Below are positions 7,060-7,398 of a stretch of DNA of 7,398 nt, in pieces. Position 1 is the first letter of the stretch. Each line of letters begins with the position of its first letter. Position numbers and translations under genes: made by a program. The DNA lies in the NCBI GenBank assembly GCA_020436865.1, contig JAGQXA010000334.1, forward strand, positions 1 to 7,398, read 5' to 3'. The notes beneath the pieces are model-generated. The model ran no database searches. It saw only the letters and a program-made list of their open reading frames with translations, and had not been told where the DNA came from. The DNA comes from Saprospiraceae bacterium (GTDB taxonomy: Bacteria; Bacteroidota; Bacteroidia; Chitinophagales; Saprospiraceae).

Positions 7060-7398
7060 ATGAAACCCTTTAGCATACTCTTGCTTCGATCGACCGTCTT
7101 CTTCTGCCTGGCGCTGCTGGCGATCGTTTCCTGTAAGAAAGACGACGACGACGGTCTTCCCATCACCAACGACCTGCGGGTGTTGCAGGTGAATACGGAA
7201 GGGAACGCCATCTCTTCGGGGGCGACCGACCTTTCCGTGATCAGTGCATTCGAACTGGTGTTTTCGCACGGCCTGAATACTTCGGCCTTTGAAGCGGCCC
7301 TGAGCATTACGCCCGATGCCGATTATGCGATCGCCTACGATGCGACCAATTCCCTGGTCACCATTTCTTTCAATACCCCGCTGGCTTACGAAACGGAA
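7060..7398 (+). CDS. Surface lipoprotein with Ig-like (Big_5-like) domain, 3' end missing
   Basis: The frame is open from ATG 7060 to the last base of the window, giving the first 113 codons of a longer gene. Residues 1-24 are a lipoprotein signal (hydrophobic LALLAIVS), and Cys25 (codon 7132-7134) is the lipidation site. It is followed by Lys-Lys-Asp-Asp-Asp-Asp, which fits the acidic lipoprotein export signal that sends Bacteroidota lipoproteins to the outer face of the outer membrane. Residues of about 37-113 read like a bacterial Ig-like Big_5 domain: LRVLQVNTEG, then GATDLSVISAFELVFSHGLN, an ALSITP strand, and LVTISFNTPLAYETE at the cut edge. It lies 62 bases after the hydrolase gene, in the place where SusCD loci often carry SusE/F-like surface binding proteins. 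It could also be the N-terminus of a multidomain surface enzyme, since Ig-like domains often precede catalytic modules; the missing C-terminus decides this. No clear Shine-Dalgarno site is seen; the start is chosen because it gives a complete lipoprotein signal. Confidence 0.82.
   Translation, partial: MKPFSILLLRSTVFFCLALLAIVSCKKDDDDGLPITNDLRVLQVNTEGNAISSGATDLSVISAFELVFSHGLNTSAFEAALSITPDADYAIAYDATNSLVTISFNTPLAYETE

Noticed and set aside
7141..7152. Four tandem GAC triplets as a possible phase-variable repeat
   Set aside because: The repeat is short and in whole codons, so length change would not shift the frame; it simply encodes the Asp run of the lipoprotein export signal.
7092..7156. A 7-base inverted repeat (7092-7098 with 7150-7156) in the start of the lipoprotein gene
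   Set aside because: The arms are short, far apart and within coding sequence; this is expected by chance.

Overview
The window is a compact, all-plus-strand cluster from a Bacteroidota bacterium. The diagnostic evidence is a SusC/RagA-type TonB-dependent receptor immediately followed by a SusD/RagB-type lipoprotein, an arrangement essentially restricted to this phylum. Weak or absent Shine-Dalgarno sites and a lipoprotein with a Bacteroidota surface-export signal (Cys-Lys-Lys-Asp4) agree. The DNA is visibly GC-rich (my impression is around 60%), above most Flavobacteriia. This would fit a high-GC Saprospiria/Lewinella-like or similar marine lineage, but that placement is only a guess.

Layout: (1) 20-1486, a sodium-coupled anion symporter of the DASS/SLC13 family; (2) 1522-4764, a SusC-like outer-membrane transporter; (3) 4780-6204, a SusD-like substrate-binding lipoprotein; (4) 6227-6997, an exported SGNH/GDSL-type hydrolase, probably an esterase; (5) 7060 to the window end, the N-terminal 113 codons of a lipoprotein with an Ig-like (Big_5-like) domain, cut off by the window edge. 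The gaps are 35, 15, 22 and 62 bases. No gap exceeds 300 bases, and no RNA gene, mobile element, CRISPR array or convincing terminator is visible. The genes are probably one operon.

How they may work together (inference): SusCD captures a ligand at the cell surface and imports it through the outer membrane using TonB energy. The SGNH hydrolase would remove an ester-linked group in the periplasm, and the DASS permease would move a released anion (di/tricarboxylate, or less likely sulfate) across the inner membrane. The Ig-like lipoprotein is probably a surface accessory binding protein or the N-terminus of a surface enzyme. No glycoside hydrolase, polysaccharide lyase, sulfatase or regulator lies in the window. 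The substrate therefore cannot be named, and this may be an uptake locus for an organic acid or acid-decorated ligand rather than a classical glycan locus.

Nothing here is clearly a previously undescribed system. The most unusual point is the anion symporter placed directly ahead of the SusCD pair, with an esterase-like gene behind it.
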